64,000 nt of DNA from NCBI GenBank assembly GCA_031553615.1, contig JAVBLJ010000022.1, positions 20,075 to 84,074 of the forward strand. Reading direction: 5' to 3'. How positions within the stretch are numbered: position 1 is the first letter of the stretch; each line of letters begins with the position of its first letter. This document shows, in pieces, positions 43,231-51,316 of this stretch. Made by a program: the position numbers and the translations under genes. The stretch comes from WQXF01 sp031553615 (GTDB lineage Bacteria > Bacillota > Clostridia > Christensenellales > Aristaeellaceae). The notes below the pieces were generated by a model. The model saw only the letters and a list, made by a program, of their open reading frames with translations, did no database searches and was not told the origin of the DNA.

Positions 43231-44802
43231 TTGGAGCATATGCTACACACACGGCCACGCTCGCTGGGCCAGATACTTTCACGGGTGAAAAACATCGAGT
43301 TTTTCGATTCGCGCGGATTGGATGACGTGACGAAGCGAAACCTGATGCTGGTGATCTATGCGGTGATGGTGGGGCAGATCAGCGCCTTCATTACAGGCGG
43401 CGCGGCATGGACGGGGTTCTTGCGCGAGGTGCTAAAGGCCGACGACCTGCTGCTGGGCATCATCGCGGCGGTGCCGGTAGCGGCCAGCACCATCCAAATC
43501 GTGATCGCGTATTGGATGCAACGCTTCCAAAAGCGCCGCTTTTTCCTCATCTTCTTTGGCATGCTGGGCCGCTTTTTCTGGATACCCATCGCGCTGGTGC
43601 CATATTTCATTCCGGCCAGCCAGCACAGCGCGCAGATGATGCTGGTCTCCATATTCATCATGGCGGTATCGATCGGCAATAGCTTCGTAACCGTCGGCTA
43701 CACTTCGCTGGTGGCTGACATCGTGCCGTTGCGCATTCGGGGCCGCTATTTCGCCTCGCGCTTGGCGGCCTCCCTGGTAACGGGCTTGCTGGGCGGTCTG
43801 GCCGCATCGTTCCTGGTGGATGCGCTGGGCACGGCGGGCTATACGATTGCGCTGATCGTAGCCGGAATCACCGGCATGGGGGATATCGCATTCTTTTTCC
43901 GGGTGCAATTCCCGCCCATGTATACGCCGGAGGATCAAGAAAAGCAGCCCAGCTTCCTGGCCTCGCTGCGCGAAGTGTTGGCCGATAAAAGCTTCATGCG
44001 CGTGGTGTTCTACTTCACTTGCTGGACTTTTTCGGTGAACATTGCGGCCCCGTTCTTCAATGTGCACATGCTGGGCAATCTGCACATGTCGTACACGCAG
44101 ATCACGCTTACCAACCAGATCACCTCCAACATCGTTACCCTGTTAACTGTGCCGCTTTGGGGCAAGCCGCTGGACCGCTTTGGCAATAAGGCGATCCTGC
44201 AGCTTTGTGCGCGGGTCTGCATGATCACACCCATCCTGTGGGTATTTATCACGCCCAACTCGCTGTGGCTGTTGCTGTTGGCCAATATCAACGGAGGCAT
44301 CTTCTGGCCGCCGGTCGATATCGCGCAGCAGAATTTTTATTTCAATGCTTCCTCGCAAAAGAACCGGGCAATGTACATCGCCGTGTTCTTCGCGGTGTTC
44401 AACCTCTGCGGCGTTGCGCTGAGCAATGCGCTGGGCGGAGTCCTGGTGCAAAATGTATTCACCGGCATGGCTGCGAACATGCCGCTGCTGCAGAACATCG
44501 GCTGGACGCAGTATCACCTCATCTTCCTGCTTTCCGGCCTGCTGCGCATCGCGGTGGTGCTGGGGCTGTTCCCGCGCCTGCGGGAGGAGGATGCGCCCAC
44601 GTACCGTTACGTGGTGCGCACCGTGCTAAGCGAATGGTACCGGGGCAGGATGCGGTGGGTGTACAGCGTGCGCGCCGCCCATCTGCGCAAGCGCTACCGC
44701 CGCCTCCACCCGGAGCAGGATTTGATGGATGCTCCGGCGCAGGCATCGGATACAACGGAAGAAGCCCCGGCGGAACGCAAGGAAGAGAACGAGGGGCAGT
44801 GA
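43231..44802 (+). CDS. MFS-type transporter
   Basis: 523 aa, about 12 membrane helices. A loop with the MFS-like motif VADIVPLRIRGRYFASR after helix 4 supports the major facilitator fold; a long basic and acidic cytoplasmic tail (~residues 455-523) is present. The TTG start has GAGGGG 5 nt upstream; an ATG at 43240 is an alternative. Substrate not predictable. Confidence 0.82.
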   Translation: MEHMLHTRPRSLGQILSRVKNIEFFDSRGLDDVTKRNLMLVIYAVMVGQISAFITGGAAWTGFLREVLKADDLLLGIIAAVPVAASTIQIVIAYWMQRFQKRRFFLIFFGMLGRFFWIPIALVPYFIPASQHSAQMMLVSIFIMAVSIGNSFVTVGYTSLVADIVPLRIRGRYFASRLAASLVTGLLGGLAASFLVDALGTAGYTIALIVAGITGMGDIAFFFRVQFPPMYTPEDQEKQPSFLASLREVLADKSFMRVVFYFTCWTFSVNIAAPFFNVHMLGNLHMSYTQITLTNQITSNIVTLLTVPLWGKPLDRFGNKAILQLCARVCMITPILWVFITPNSLWLLLLANINGGIFWPPVDIAQQNFYFNASSQKNRAMYIAVFFAVFNLCGVALSNALGGVLVQNVFTGMAANMPLLQNIGWTQYHLIFLLSGLLRIAVVLGLFPRLREEDAPTYRYVVRTVLSEWYRGRMRWVYSVRAAHLRKRYRRLHPEQDLMDAPAQASDTTEEAPAERKEENEGQ

Positions 44803-44859
44803 TCACGGTATTCCGCGGTAAACATACGATTCACGAAGGAAACACAGGGAGGGATGCTC

Positions 44860-45198
44860 GTGCAAGGATACGATGTGGAGCAGGCGGCCAAGGCGATTGC
44901 CGCCGACATGGATAGGAAGCTATACCCGGAATTCGCTAACCAGTTCGATTCGCTGATACGCCGCGCAATCGAGTGTGATTTGGAATACATGCAAAAATCC
45001 GGCGCCATTGGCAGGGACGGCATGGCGGGCGATGCCTACTACGACGATGACGAAGCGTTCGAGTATATACTCGACAGCCTCGCCCGGGAGCGGGGCTGGG
45101 ATGAAGAAAAGTCGCTGCGCCTGGGCGCGTTGATCGACGACTACATGGATGCGCAGCAGACCTACATGGAGTCGATCGGCCTGCTGGATTGGGAATAG
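44860..45198 (+). CDS. Small acidic protein of unknown function
   Basis: 112 aa from the GTG at 44860 (GGAGGG is 6 nt upstream; an in-frame ATG at 44854 abuts that site). Helical, very acidic, Tyr-rich, no Cys beyond one, no signal or membrane segment. Contains the run GDAYYDDDEAFEY. Not recognised. It follows the MFS gene by 57 nt and ends in a strong terminator. Confidence 0.72.
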   Translation: MQGYDVEQAAKAIAADMDRKLYPEFANQFDSLIRRAIECDLEYMQKSGAIGRDGMAGDAYYDDDEAFEYILDSLARERGWDEEKSLRLGALIDDYMDAQQTYMESIGLLDWE

Positions 45199-45218
45199 GC
45201 CTATTGGGAAAAACCGCA
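45195..45218 (+). repeat. 15-bp-period direct repeat across a stop codon
   Basis: ATTGGGAA occurs on both sides of the TAG stop of the small acidic-protein gene, 15 bp apart. Confidence 0.5.
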
Positions 45219-45221
45219 TAC

Positions 45222-45262
45222 AAAAAGGCGCGTCCGTTTTTTCGGACGCGCGTCGCCTTTTT
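45222..45262. terminator. Strong bidirectional terminator
   Basis: GCGCGTCCG (45228-45236) and CGGACGCGC (45243-45251) with a T6 loop, flanked by AAAAAGGC and GCCTTTTT. Confidence 0.9.
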
Positions 45263-45406
45263 GCATAGGCTATCGGGAGGGGCTCCCGTAGTGCGCAAAA
45301 TCAAGGCCTTCTTTTGCTTCGAGCCATGATTCAAGCCACACACATTGGGTACCCTTCCATAGGCGCACAATTTGCGAGCGCTGTGAAAAGGGTAGGAGGG
45401 AACCTA

Positions 45407-45595
45407 ATGCGGTTGAATACACAAAGTTGCCTGATCTGCGGGGAATTGCACGGCGCGAATCTGCGCGTGGCAGGGTTCGAAATATGCTGTAGCTGTGAGC
45501 AAAATTTGCTTGCGGGCAAGGTTTCTCACCGGGCTGTGCTGCCTGCGCTGCGCAGGCTGGCGGTCAAAACGTGCCTGACCGGCGGTGGAGATTGA
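45407..45595 (+). CDS. Gin-like anti-sigma-G factor (CsfB type)
   Basis: 62 aa, ATG with AGGAGGG 6 nt upstream. Two zinc-type Cys pairs, CLICG and CCSCE, spaced about 20 residues apart with GxxVAGFEIC between, match the short Gin/CsfB family that inhibits sigma-G in the forespore. If correct, the organism carries at least part of the sporulation program. The C-terminal 25 residues are basic. No sigma-F-type promoter could be recognised with confidence. A generic zinc-ribbon protein is the alternative. Confidence 0.68.
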   Translation: MRLNTQSCLICGELHGANLRVAGFEICCSCEQNLLAGKVSHRAVLPALRRLAVKTCLTGGGD

Positions 45596-45617
45596 GGCGC
45601 GCGGGGCTTCTTGCTGC

Positions 45618-46124
45618 TTAGTGGGTGCGAAGCTCGGGATCGGACGCGATGGGTTCGCGCGCCTTCGACGATTCCGGGCACCACTTGGTTTGCAGAAACC
45701 GCACGGCTTCGATGCGGTTCTCCATGCGGCGGCTGAGCAGCGCACGGGATTTGTGCCGCTCAAAGAGCAAATGCACAGCCACGGCAGCAGGCATGGCTGC
45801 AATGCCGCCTACGGCCATAGCGACCCCTGCGCCCACAGCCATGGCCGCACCACTTTTGACTGCGCGGAAAGCGGCGTTCTTGGCCGCCGCCGCCCCGGCC
45901 TTTTTGCCCAGCATCACTTGCGATCCCTCACCCGCCACGATGAGCAGGAAGGGCAGCGCGCCAAACACGCCGTTGAGCATATCCAACGAATCGCCAACGC
46001 CATCCAGCAGCCCCAAATCCAGCATCATTTCATCCGCGCAGCTCAGGCCGACGGTGATCGTGTCGAGCAGCGTATCACATTGACGCTTGCGATAACGCGC
46101 GCGCAATTCTTCATATGTTGCCAT
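45618..46124 (-). CDS. Hypothetical Ala/Gly-rich membrane-associated protein
   Basis: 168 aa, ATG with AAGGAGG upstream. A polar N-terminus (YEELRARYRKRQCD), two or three hydrophobic segments (residues ~52-68 and an Ala/Gly/Met/Val-rich hairpin ~88-120), then a basic segment (FERHKSRALLSRRMENRIE). No family recognised. It lies downstream of the coiled-coil gene on the same strand, 58 nt away, and may form an operon with it. Confidence 0.7.
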   Translation of the reverse strand: MATYEELRARYRKRQCDTLLDTITVGLSCADEMMLDLGLLDGVGDSLDMLNGVFGALPFLLIVAGEGSQVMLGKKAGAAAAKNAAFRAVKSGAAMAVGAGVAMAVGGIAAMPAAVAVHLLFERHKSRALLSRRMENRIEAVRFLQTKWCPESSKAREPIASDPELRTH

Positions 46125-46139
46125 GTGATGCCTCCTTCT

Positions 46140-46200
46140 GGCTCGGTAAAAACTTATTCAGTAAAATCCGGTTCAGCAAAATTTAGTTTAGCAAAAACTT
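46140..46200 (-). repeat. Short tandem repeats across the coiled-coil gene stop
   Basis: Read on the minus strand, units like TTTTGCTAAAC, TTTTGCTGAAC and TTTTACTGAAT follow each other across the TAA stop; the translated pattern is FLLN-stop-ILLNR-ILLN. Confidence 0.6.
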
Positions 46201-46629
46201 GATGATGTAGAGCAGCCCCATGCCGCCGAACACCGCAATCGCCAGCCAGGTAATCCGGCGGATCAGGCTTTCCCGCTCGGGGCGGGTGTTGGATTTCTTC
46301 TCCAACTCCTTGATGCGCTTGTCCAGCGCGATCATTTGTGTGCGCAAGCGCTCGTTTTCCTTGGAAAGGCGATCGCATTCGTGGCCCAGCCGTTCTTGAT
46401 CGTCGCTCAGGCCGCCAAGCACCAGCGAAACATCGCCGGAGAATTCTTCCACCAGCGTCTCTAGGTCGCGGCCCTTGATGCTCTGCAGAGCACCGCTCAG
46501 GTATGCTCCGGGCTTGCGGATGGCGGTAAGTATACGGCTTTCCGGCTTCGGCGTGGGCGGAGAGATGGTGACCTCATCCGGCTGCACGACCAGCGCGGTG
46601 TCCTCGTGGTTCGGTTGCGTATTGCGCAT
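46183..46629 (-). CDS. Coiled-coil, C-terminally membrane-anchored protein
   Basis: 148 aa. Polar N-terminus with Pro/Thr, a long coiled coil (residues ~75-122, DDQERLGHECDRLSKENERL and beyond), then one membrane helix at the very end (ITWLAIAVFGGMGLLYIIKF), so it is tail-anchored with the bulk in the cytoplasm. The ATG at 46629 has AAAGGA upstream and is preferred to 46659. Divergent from the membrane-hairpin helicase gene. Function unknown. Confidence 0.75.
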   Translation of the reverse strand: MRNTQPNHEDTALVVQPDEVTISPPTPKPESRILTAIRKPGAYLSGALQSIKGRDLETLVEEFSGDVSLVLGGLSDDQERLGHECDRLSKENERLRTQMIALDKRIKELEKKSNTRPERESLIRRITWLAIAVFGGMGLLYIIKFLLN

Positions 46630-46849
46630 AGCAGTCCTTTCTATCCTTAAACGATTCAAGCGATTTCAGCGATTATGGCGGCTTCGGCAGACAATTCGTT
46701 AGCCTCTTTCAATCTAAGTATACAGGAAAAGCGAAATTTCTTCAACGGTTCCGATGAAACACCTTACGAAGCCCAATCGATGTGGGAAACCGCAAAATTT
46801 CTTTGCGAAAGACCCTTTATGCGAAATTCCACTTTATGGAGGAGCAAGC

Positions 46850-49546
46850 ATGCGGCAACCGGTTCCCTCGCGCGGCGTGAAGGGTTTCGAAAGCGTTCGA
46901 TTTCAGGCTGCATTTCGCGATTATCAGCGGCAGGTGCTCGACCGGCTGGAGACGCACAGGCGCGATGGCAAGATCCATATCGTTGCCGCCCCGGGCAGCG
47001 GCAAAACGGTGCTGGGGCTGGAGCTGATCTGCCGATTGGGCAGACCTGCACTGATCCTCGCGCCGACGCTTACCATCCGTCAGCAGTGGAGCACGCGGTT
47101 TTTCGAGCACTTTTTGCCAGCGGAGGTTCAAAAGGAAGATTGGTTTTCAGTCGATCCCCGCAAGCCGAGCTTGCTGACGGCCACGACCTACCAGCACCTG
47201 CACGCCGCCTATCGACGGATGTGCTTTGCCGCGCGAGAGGAAGGCGAATACGAGCTGGGGCAGACCGAGATACAATACGAAGAATTCGATTTGATGCGCA
47301 CACTGCGGGCCGCCAACATCGGCACGATTTGCCTGGATGAGGCGCACCACCTGCGCAACGAATGGCAGCGCTCGCTCGAAGAATTCATTGCAGAGCAGCG
47401 CGGGGACGTGCAACTGATCTCCTTGACGGCCACGCCGCCCTACGATGCCACGCCCGCCGAATGGAACCGGTACCTTTCGCTCTGCGGTGAGATCGACGAG
47501 GAAATCTTTGTGCCGCAGCTGGTGGCGCAAGGAACGCTCTGCCCGCATCAGGATTATGTCTATTTGAACAGCCCTACGCCGCAGGAGGCCGCAGTGCTTC
47601 GCGATTATGGGGCCCGCGCCGAGCGGTGCGTGCAGGAGCTGCTTGCGGGCAGCACGGTATCCGACGCGTTGCTCAGCTGCGCCGCCCTGTACGATCCGGA
47701 GCGGCACTTGGGGTGGCTCTTCGAGCATGCCGAGGGCATGACTGCGCTTTTTAGCCTGGCACGACACAAGGGCTTGGAACTGCCCAAGGCGCAATGCCGC
47801 TTCGTTTCGCCGGGCGGCCTCCCGATATTCAGCATGCGCGTCGCCCAGGTTGCGTTCCAGTTTATGCTGGATTCCGCGCCCATGTTCCGGCCCGAGGTGA
47901 GTGAAAGCGTGCGCGCCGTACTGGCCCGCGAAGCGCTGCTGCGGAACGGGCAGGTTAAGCTGACCGGCGACGAGCGCATCGACCGGGCGATGATCTCTTC
48001 GGCGGGCAAGCTGGCGAGCATCGTCGCCATTGCCCAAAGCGAATGGGAGGCATTGGGCGATTCGCTGCGCCTCTTGGTGCTCACCGACCATATTCGCAGC
48101 GAGATGCTCCCGGCGATCGGCGGAGACGCCGAGTTCCAGGTGCTCGGGCTGGTGCCCATTTTCGAAACCCTGCGCCGCGCCTTGGGCGACCGGGTGGAGA
48201 TCGCTGCCCTCTCCGGAAGCCTGGTGATACTGCCGCGTTCAGGGGCTTGGAAGGTACGGGAGCTCAGCCAAGGGTTCGTGCCGGTGCAGGAAGAGCCCAT
48301 CGGCAAGACCGGGTACAGCGTGATGCGGTTCGGGTATTTGAAGGACGCGGTGGCGATGGTCGGCGAAGTGTTCCGGCGTGGCGGCGTACAGGTGCTGGTG
48401 GGCACGCAGGCGCTGCTCGGGGAAGGCTGGGATGCGCCATATGTCAACGCGCTGATCTTGGCCAGCGCGACGAGCAGTTTCGTGCGCTCCAACCAAATGC
48501 GGGGCCGGGCGATACGCGTTGACCATGCAGAGCCGGGGAAGACTGCGAACATCTGGCACTTGGCGACCATTCAGGCTGAGACCGAAGGAAAAGAGGCGTT
48601 GCTTCCCGCCGAGCCCTCGAAGGATTACGAGATGCTGGCGCGCAGATTCACCGGGTTCCTGGGCCCGGCATACAGCAAACCGGGCATCTGTAACGGCATT
48701 GAGCGGGTGGACAACCTGCGTCCGCCGTTCACCGAGCTGGGAATCGCACGCATGAACCGCGAAGCGTTAGCCATCGCTGCCGATCGGCATGGGATGGCTG
48801 TGCGCTGGAGCGAGGCTTATTCCAAGGATAACCACCCGGAAGTGCTGGATCAATCGTTGGTACCTCGGGCGGTGCGGCCTACAAAGCTGCTGTGGCGCAA
48901 AACCTGGACGGGCATCGGAGCCCTGGGCATGGTGGCTGCATCGGCGGGGCTCGCGCTGCTGCCTTTCATGCTGAACAGCGTGGTGAGCATGCTGTGTGTC
49001 GCCGGATTGGTTTGCATCGGCGGCAGCATTGGGTGGGATGCGTACAGGCGCATCCGCCGGTTTTTCACATCCGCGCACAGCATTTGTACGTTTGGTGAGA
49101 GCTTGCTACGCAGCTTGCGGGAAGCGGGCATCGTCTCCTCGGAGGATGCGGCGCTGTACTTTGATGAGCGCGGCGCGGATGCCCGGTGCGTGAGCTGTGC
49201 GCTGACGGGAGGGAGCCTGCGCGAAAAAACCGCCTTTGCGGCGGCGCTGCGTGAGCTGCTTTCGCCCATCGAGAATCCGCGATACCTGCTCATCCTGGGT
49301 AGGCGCGGCGAGAAGCGAAGGCCCGGCGATTATGCGGTGAGCTTTGCCTGCCCCTCGATATTGGGCTCCGAGAAAAGAAAGGCCGCCCTGTTGGCCAAGC
49401 ACTTGGGCGAGGCCATGGGCGGCATGGAAGCGGTTTATACGCGGGATGCAAAGGGGCTGACCGAGCTGATGCAGTGCCGCAGCCGCTCCTACCTAAACGA
49501 GGGCGCGATTCGCGTGGCGGGCAGGCAGGTCGTCAAGCCCAGGTGA
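46850..49546 (+). CDS. SF2 DEAH-type helicase with predicted membrane hairpin
   Basis: 898 aa, ATG with GGAGGA upstream. Motif I GSGKT (residues 49-53), motif II DEAH (163-166), motif III LTATPP, and motif VI QMRGRAIRVDH starting near residue 549, as in COG1061-type or type I restriction-like helicases. After the helicase core, residues ~685-728 form two hydrophobic segments (IGALGMVAASAGLALLPFML and VVSMLCVAGLVCIGGSIG), which is unusual for a helicase. A C-terminal domain (~735-898) with SRSYLNEGAI at the end is not recognised. The 3' end overlaps galT by 14 nt, convergent. DNA or RNA substrate and any defence role are unknown. Confidence 0.82.
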   Translation: MRQPVPSRGVKGFESVRFQAAFRDYQRQVLDRLETHRRDGKIHIVAAPGSGKTVLGLELICRLGRPALILAPTLTIRQQWSTRFFEHFLPAEVQKEDWFSVDPRKPSLLTATTYQHLHAAYRRMCFAAREEGEYELGQTEIQYEEFDLMRTLRAANIGTICLDEAHHLRNEWQRSLEEFIAEQRGDVQLISLTATPPYDATPAEWNRYLSLCGEIDEEIFVPQLVAQGTLCPHQDYVYLNSPTPQEAAVLRDYGARAERCVQELLAGSTVSDALLSCAALYDPERHLGWLFEHAEGMTALFSLARHKGLELPKAQCRFVSPGGLPIFSMRVAQVAFQFMLDSAPMFRPEVSESVRAVLAREALLRNGQVKLTGDERIDRAMISSAGKLASIVAIAQSEWEALGDSLRLLVLTDHIRSEMLPAIGGDAEFQVLGLVPIFETLRRALGDRVEIAALSGSLVILPRSGAWKVRELSQGFVPVQEEPIGKTGYSVMRFGYLKDAVAMVGEVFRRGGVQVLVGTQALLGEGWDAPYVNALILASATSSFVRSNQMRGRAIRVDHAEPGKTANIWHLATIQAETEGKEALLPAEPSKDYEMLARRFTGFLGPAYSKPGICNGIERVDNLRPPFTELGIARMNREALAIAADRHGMAVRWSEAYSKDNHPEVLDQSLVPRAVRPTKLLWRKTWTGIGALGMVAASAGLALLPFMLNSVVSMLCVAGLVCIGGSIGWDAYRRIRRFFTSAHSICTFGESLLRSLREAGIVSSEDAALYFDERGADARCVSCALTGGSLREKTAFAAALRELLSPIENPRYLLILGRRGEKRRPGDYAVSFACPSILGSEKRKAALLAKHLGEAMGGMEAVYTRDAKGLTELMQCRSRSYLNEGAIRVAGRQVVKPR

Positions 49547-51092
49547 TATCCGCAAAACCGGCGGCATGCAGGAACCGGCCCATCGCCTGCGCACCCGCAT
49601 CGTCCAGCTTGAATACGCCGCTGTCGTGCAGCACCTGCGCGCATACTTCGGTCAACCCGGCTTGCAGATGCTTCTGCGCATCCTCCGGGGAGTTCTGCGT
49701 GCCGACTTGCGCGGCCAAGCCGGATATCCACGGCCAGTGCTGCTCCAGCGCATCGCCTTCGGGCGGAGGGGTGAGGGAGCGCGCGCCGGTGAGATAGCCG
49801 GTTAGCGCGTCGAGCTCGCCAATTAATCGACCCGGCAATATGAACAGGCCCATCACCTCGATGAGGCCGATGTTCTCCTTTTTAATGTGGTGCAGCGGCG
49901 CGTGCGGGTGGAAAATGCCCAGCGGGTGCTCGGCGGTGGTGCGGTTATTGCGCAGCACCAAATCCAGCGTGTACCCATCCCGGCCATCGCGGCGCGCGAT
50001 GGGCGTGATGGTGTTGTGCGGCGTGCCCTCAGTTTCGTGCAGCACGCTTGCCTGCTCATCGCTGTAACCGCGCCACGTGTGCAGCACGTGATCCGCCAAA
50101 TCGCACAGCGCGTTCGCATTGTCGCCGCGCAGACGCAGCGTGGTCATAGGCCAAGCAATCAGCTCGGCACGGATCCCCGGCGCGCTGGGGTGAGCAGTGC
50201 GGGCATACACCGGAGCGGCCTGCATGGGAAAGCTGTGGCGGCCGCCCTGGAAGTGATCGTGGTTTAGTATCGAGCCGCCGACGATGGGCAGATCGGCGTT
50301 GGAGCCGACAAAATAGTGGGGGAATTGCTCCACGAAATCGAACAGCCGCGCAAAGCTGGCGCGCGCGATGGCCATGGGCCGGTGTTCATGGTTGAGCACG
50401 ATGCAATGCTCGGGATAGTAAAGATACGGGGAATACTGGAGATACCAGCGCTCGCCCTGCAATTCCAGCGGCAGCATGCGCAGCGTCTGGCGCGCCGGAA
50501 AATCCAGGCGGCCAGCATAGCCCTGGTTCTCAATGCAGAGCAGGCACTTGGGGTAGCCGACCTGGGGCGCATTGCGCAACGCGGCGATGTCGCGGGGGTC
50601 CTTCTCCGGCTTGGAAAGGTTGATGGTGATTTCCAGCGGGCCATAGATGGAGGGGTGCACGAAGCGTCGGTTGCGCGCGATGGCGTCGACGCGAATGTAA
50701 TCGTTGGCGCGTTGTAGCGCGTAGAACCAATCGGTCGCGGCTTGAATTCCCTGATGCTCGCGCATTTGCGCAAAGCGATCGGTGATAGCGGAGGGCGGTG
50801 GGGTGAGCAAACCCATCAGCCGAGCGGAGAAAAGCTCGCGGCGCGTGGCGGAATCCTCCAAAACACCGCGCGAAACCGCGTCGTCACACAGCGCCTCCAG
50901 CATAGCGGTAGCGGTGGCGGGCAGCTCGCCCAAGGGTTTGAATGATTCTGCGGAACCCCCGAAGGGCTGCGCGTACCCGAGCACATCGAGCAGCAGGTTG
51001 TGCGCCCACGGGCGATCCTCGGCGGCAATCAGGCCATTTGCCTCGGCGAATGCAAGCAGCTTTTCCAGGGCGAGCGCTACGCGATCCGGCAT
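49533..51092 (-). CDS. galT: UDP-glucose-hexose-1-phosphate uridylyltransferase (GalT, class II)
   Basis: 519 aa. Exchanges UDP between glucose-1-P and galactose-1-P in the Leloir pathway. The length and the absence of the E. coli-type arrangement indicate the long Bacillota GalT. Seen: VLNHEHRPMAIARASFARLFDFVEQFP, GSILNHDHFQGGRHSFPM and NNRTTAEHPLGIFHPHAPLHHIKKENIGLIE. ATG 51092 has GAGGAGG upstream. Divergent from galK; the mechanism's His is likely in the HPHAPLHH or NHDHFQGG segment. Confidence 0.95.
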   Translation of the reverse strand: MPDRVALALEKLLAFAEANGLIAAEDRPWAHNLLLDVLGYAQPFGGSAESFKPLGELPATATAMLEALCDDAVSRGVLEDSATRRELFSARLMGLLTPPPSAITDRFAQMREHQGIQAATDWFYALQRANDYIRVDAIARNRRFVHPSIYGPLEITINLSKPEKDPRDIAALRNAPQVGYPKCLLCIENQGYAGRLDFPARQTLRMLPLELQGERWYLQYSPYLYYPEHCIVLNHEHRPMAIARASFARLFDFVEQFPHYFVGSNADLPIVGGSILNHDHFQGGRHSFPMQAAPVYARTAHPSAPGIRAELIAWPMTTLRLRGDNANALCDLADHVLHTWRGYSDEQASVLHETEGTPHNTITPIARRDGRDGYTLDLVLRNNRTTAEHPLGIFHPHAPLHHIKKENIGLIEVMGLFILPGRLIGELDALTGYLTGARSLTPPPEGDALEQHWPWISGLAAQVGTQNSPEDAQKHLQAGLTEVCAQVLHDSGVFKLDDAGAQAMGRFLHAAGFADITWA

Positions 51093-51125
51093 AGAAATCC
51101 TCCTCGTCATTTGCACTACATCTCC

Positions 51126-51154
51126 ATTATATTCGGATTGCGTGCCGGATACAA
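51126..51154 (-). promoter_or_regulatory. galT promoter
   Basis: Minus strand: TTGTAT (51154-51149), 17-bp spacer, TATAAT (51131-51126). Confidence 0.75.
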
Positions 51155-51173
51155 GCAGCTTGCGAGAAAAAGC

Positions 51174-51204
51174 ACGCAATTCACGCAAAATTCACGCAAT
51201 GCAC
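51174..51204 (+). repeat. Short tandem repeat between galT and galK promoters
   Basis: CACGCAATT, CACGCAAAATT and CACGCAATG follow each other directly. Confidence 0.65.
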
Positions 51205-51206
51205 TC

Positions 51207-51235
51207 TTGACAAAAAGGATCGGCTCATGGAAAAT
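51207..51235 (+). promoter_or_regulatory. galK promoter
   Basis: Perfect TTGACA (51207-51212), 17-bp spacer, and a weak -10 GAAAAT (51230-51235). The weak -10 suggests activation is needed. Confidence 0.5.
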
Positions 51236-51316
51236 GAGGGACGAGAGGCCAGCGGGCACCAATACGCGAAAAGCCGCCGCCTCCAACCGCAAGTATCGTG
51301 AGGGAGGAAGAAAGCG

